Positions 6,186 through 7,342 of a stretch of 7,342 nucleotides of DNA are shown here, one piece after another. Each line of letters opens with the position of its first letter. Position 1 is the first letter of the stretch. The notes below the pieces were generated by a model that made no database searches, was not told the DNA's origin, and saw only the letters and a program-made list of their open reading frames with translations. Origin of the DNA: Brevundimonas sp. (GTDB lineage: Bacteria; Pseudomonadota; Alphaproteobacteria; Caulobacterales; Caulobacteraceae); assembly GCA_024711185.1 (NCBI GenBank), contig JANJTI010000295.1:1-7342 (forward strand), read 5' to 3'. The position numbers were made by a program, and so were the translations under genes.

Positions 6186-6686
6186 ATGAAGGGCGATCCG
6201 GCGATCATCCGCACCCTGAATGCGGTGCTGACCAACGAGCTGACCGCGGTCAACCAGTACTTCCTGCACGCCCGGATGTTCGAGAGCTGGGGGCTGAAGC
6301 ACCTCGGCCAGATCGTCTACGACGAATCCATCGGCGAGATGAAACACGCCGACAAGCTGATCAAGCGCATCCTCTTCCTCGACGGCCTGCCCAACCTGCA
6401 GGACCTGCACAAGCTGAAGATCGGCGAGAACGTGTTCGAATGCCTCGGCGCCGACCTGGCGCTGGAGCTGGGCGGCCGCGACGCCCAGATCGCCGGCATC
6501 GCCCAGTGCGAGGCGGCCAGGGACTACGTCAGCCGGCAGATCCTGGAGGAAATCCTCGCCGACACCGAGGAGCACATCGACTTCCTCGAGGCCCAGCACA
6601 AGCTGATCGAGCAGCTCGGCGAGCAGAACTACCTGCAGTCGGCCATGACCGAGATCGCCCCGGACCGGAGCGCGACGGGGAACTAG
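6186..6686 (+). CDS. bfr: Bacterioferritin (heme-binding iron storage subunit)
   Basis: Bfr assembles into a 24-subunit shell that oxidises Fe(II) and stores it as a ferric mineral, with heme bound between subunit pairs. The product has 166 residues (E. coli 158) and starts MKGDPAIIRTLNAVL, the family N-terminus, which fixes the ATG at 6186; an AAGG lies 5 nt upstream. Heme ligand M52 is present. Ferroxidase ligands E18, E51, H54, E94 and H130 are present, but by direct alignment with E. coli the position of E127 is T127, in the stretch DTEEH (126-130), with E128 beside it. The C-terminal tail is about eight residues longer than in E. coli. The gene follows bfd, its electron donor. Its stop codon overlaps the stop of the convergent protease gene. 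Confidence 0.95.
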   Translation: MKGDPAIIRTLNAVLTNELTAVNQYFLHARMFESWGLKHLGQIVYDESIGEMKHADKLIKRILFLDGLPNLQDLHKLKIGENVFECLGADLALELGGRDAQIAGIAQCEAARDYVSRQILEEILADTEEHIDFLEAQHKLIEQLGEQNYLQSAMTEIAPDRSATGN

Positions 6687-7321
6687 ATGCCGACGGCGAA
6701 ATTGCTGCCGAGGTTGAGGAGCGTGTGAACGGCGGCGATCAGGGCGATCGACCCTGACCTGAGCCAGAGCGCGCCAAGGAACAGCCCCAGCAGCACCTGA
6801 AAGAGAAACTCGGGTGCATAGGTCTGAACCACTGTCTGAAGCAGCGGCCAGTTCACCTCGAACAGCGGCTGCGCCAGCGCGCCGGGAACATGCATCAGTC
6901 CGAACGCCACCGCTGACAGGAACACGGCTTCACAGCGCGAGCCGAGGCGGTCAAGCAGGGCGGTCAGCAGCAGAACCCGGAACGCCACCTCTTCCATTGA
7001 AGCCCCCAAAAGGGTGACGGGAACCACAAAGAGAACGCGTCCGATCGAGGGGGGATCGAGTCGATCCGGAACCCATGACCAAGCCCCCCAACTCCATGCC
7101 GCGGCAACCCCGATCCCTATGACGCAGAGCAGCAACAGGGTCGCCCAACCCGGCCGAGCTACCCGAGTCGGCCAGCGAACTTTCCGCGCCAACAGGAAGG
7201 CGGCGGGCACGAGCGTCCAGCTTACAAGGTAGACGACAACCAGGTTGAGAGGGTCAAGCTGGTCCATCCAGTCAAGCGCCCGCCCGCCTGCCAACATGAC
7301 GCCAAGGGTCGTCACGATCAT
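6683..7321 (-). CDS. CPBP-family intramembrane glutamic endopeptidase
   Basis: The 212-residue product is largely hydrophobic, with several membrane helices and the CPBP (Abi/CAAX protease-like) motifs in order: EEVAFR (E110, E111, R115), FGLMH (F140, H144) and HTLLN (H199, N203). These residues form the active site in this family, so it is probably catalytically competent. Substrates are unknown; relatives act in prenyl-protein processing, bacteriocin self-immunity or membrane signalling. The ATG at 7321 lacks a clear ribosome binding site, and the frame stays open to the window edge (7342), so the true start may lie outside. The gene is convergent with bfr and has lower GC and a less biased codon choice than its neighbours, which hints at separate origin. 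Confidence 0.88.
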   Translation of the reverse strand: MIVTTLGVMLAGGRALDWMDQLDPLNLVVVYLVSWTLVPAAFLLARKVRWPTRVARPGWATLLLLCVIGIGVAAAWSWGAWSWVPDRLDPPSIGRVLFVVPVTLLGASMEEVAFRVLLLTALLDRLGSRCEAVFLSAVAFGLMHVPGALAQPLFEVNWPLLQTVVQTYAPEFLFQVLLGLFLGALWLRSGSIALIAAVHTLLNLGSNFAVGI

Positions 7322-7342
7322 CCAGCCGGTCGGCCGGACCTG

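Overview
The window is about 70% GC and densely packed, with no rRNA, tRNA, CRISPR array or insertion sequence visible. Gene content and protein style (short-loop cytochrome bd/CIO oxidase with a DUF2474 partner, an alphaproteobacterial-looking ThiE, a Bfd-Bfr pair) suggest an alphaproteobacterium, probably Caulobacterales such as Brevundimonas. That placement is my inference from memory, not a search result. Nine genes are supported.

Left and centre (1-5726) is one run of six genes, all on the minus strand. In transcription order: thiE (thiamine-phosphate synthase); a membrane histidine kinase with a MASE1-type sensor and no adjacent response regulator; cydA and cydB, which overlap by ATGA and encode the two large subunits of a bd-type quinol oxidase; a 48-residue DUF2474 membrane protein whose only well-placed start appears to be a non-canonical ATT overlapping the cydB stop; and a secreted Pro/Ala-rich hypothetical protein that runs off the left edge. 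cydA, cydB and the DUF2474 gene are clearly one transcription unit. The kinase lies 97 bp upstream on the same strand, so it may be co-transcribed or may sense respiratory state, but neither is shown. No cydDC genes are present in the window.

Right (5855-6686) is an iron module on the plus strand: bfd (bacterioferritin-associated ferredoxin), then bfr (heme-binding bacterioferritin). Bfr stores iron. Bfd, a [2Fe-2S] protein, delivers electrons that release it. The bfd upstream region has a good sigma-70-like promoter, a Fur-box-like 19-mer over the -35 and a 13-bp palindrome just after the -10. The bfd-bfr gap holds three stacked palindromes, and both leaders share the 9-mer TGTTCGCAA. Iron-dependent control is therefore likely, although the second regulator is unknown.

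Far right (6683-7321 or beyond) is a CPBP-family intramembrane protease on the minus strand, convergent with bfr. The two genes share one CTAG as both stop codons. Its GC content is visibly lower than that of its neighbours.

I do not see a clear new multi-gene system here. The best leads are the non-canonical start of the DUF2474 gene, the bfd/bfr operators, a substituted ferroxidase ligand position in Bfr, and the orphan kinase beside cydAB.
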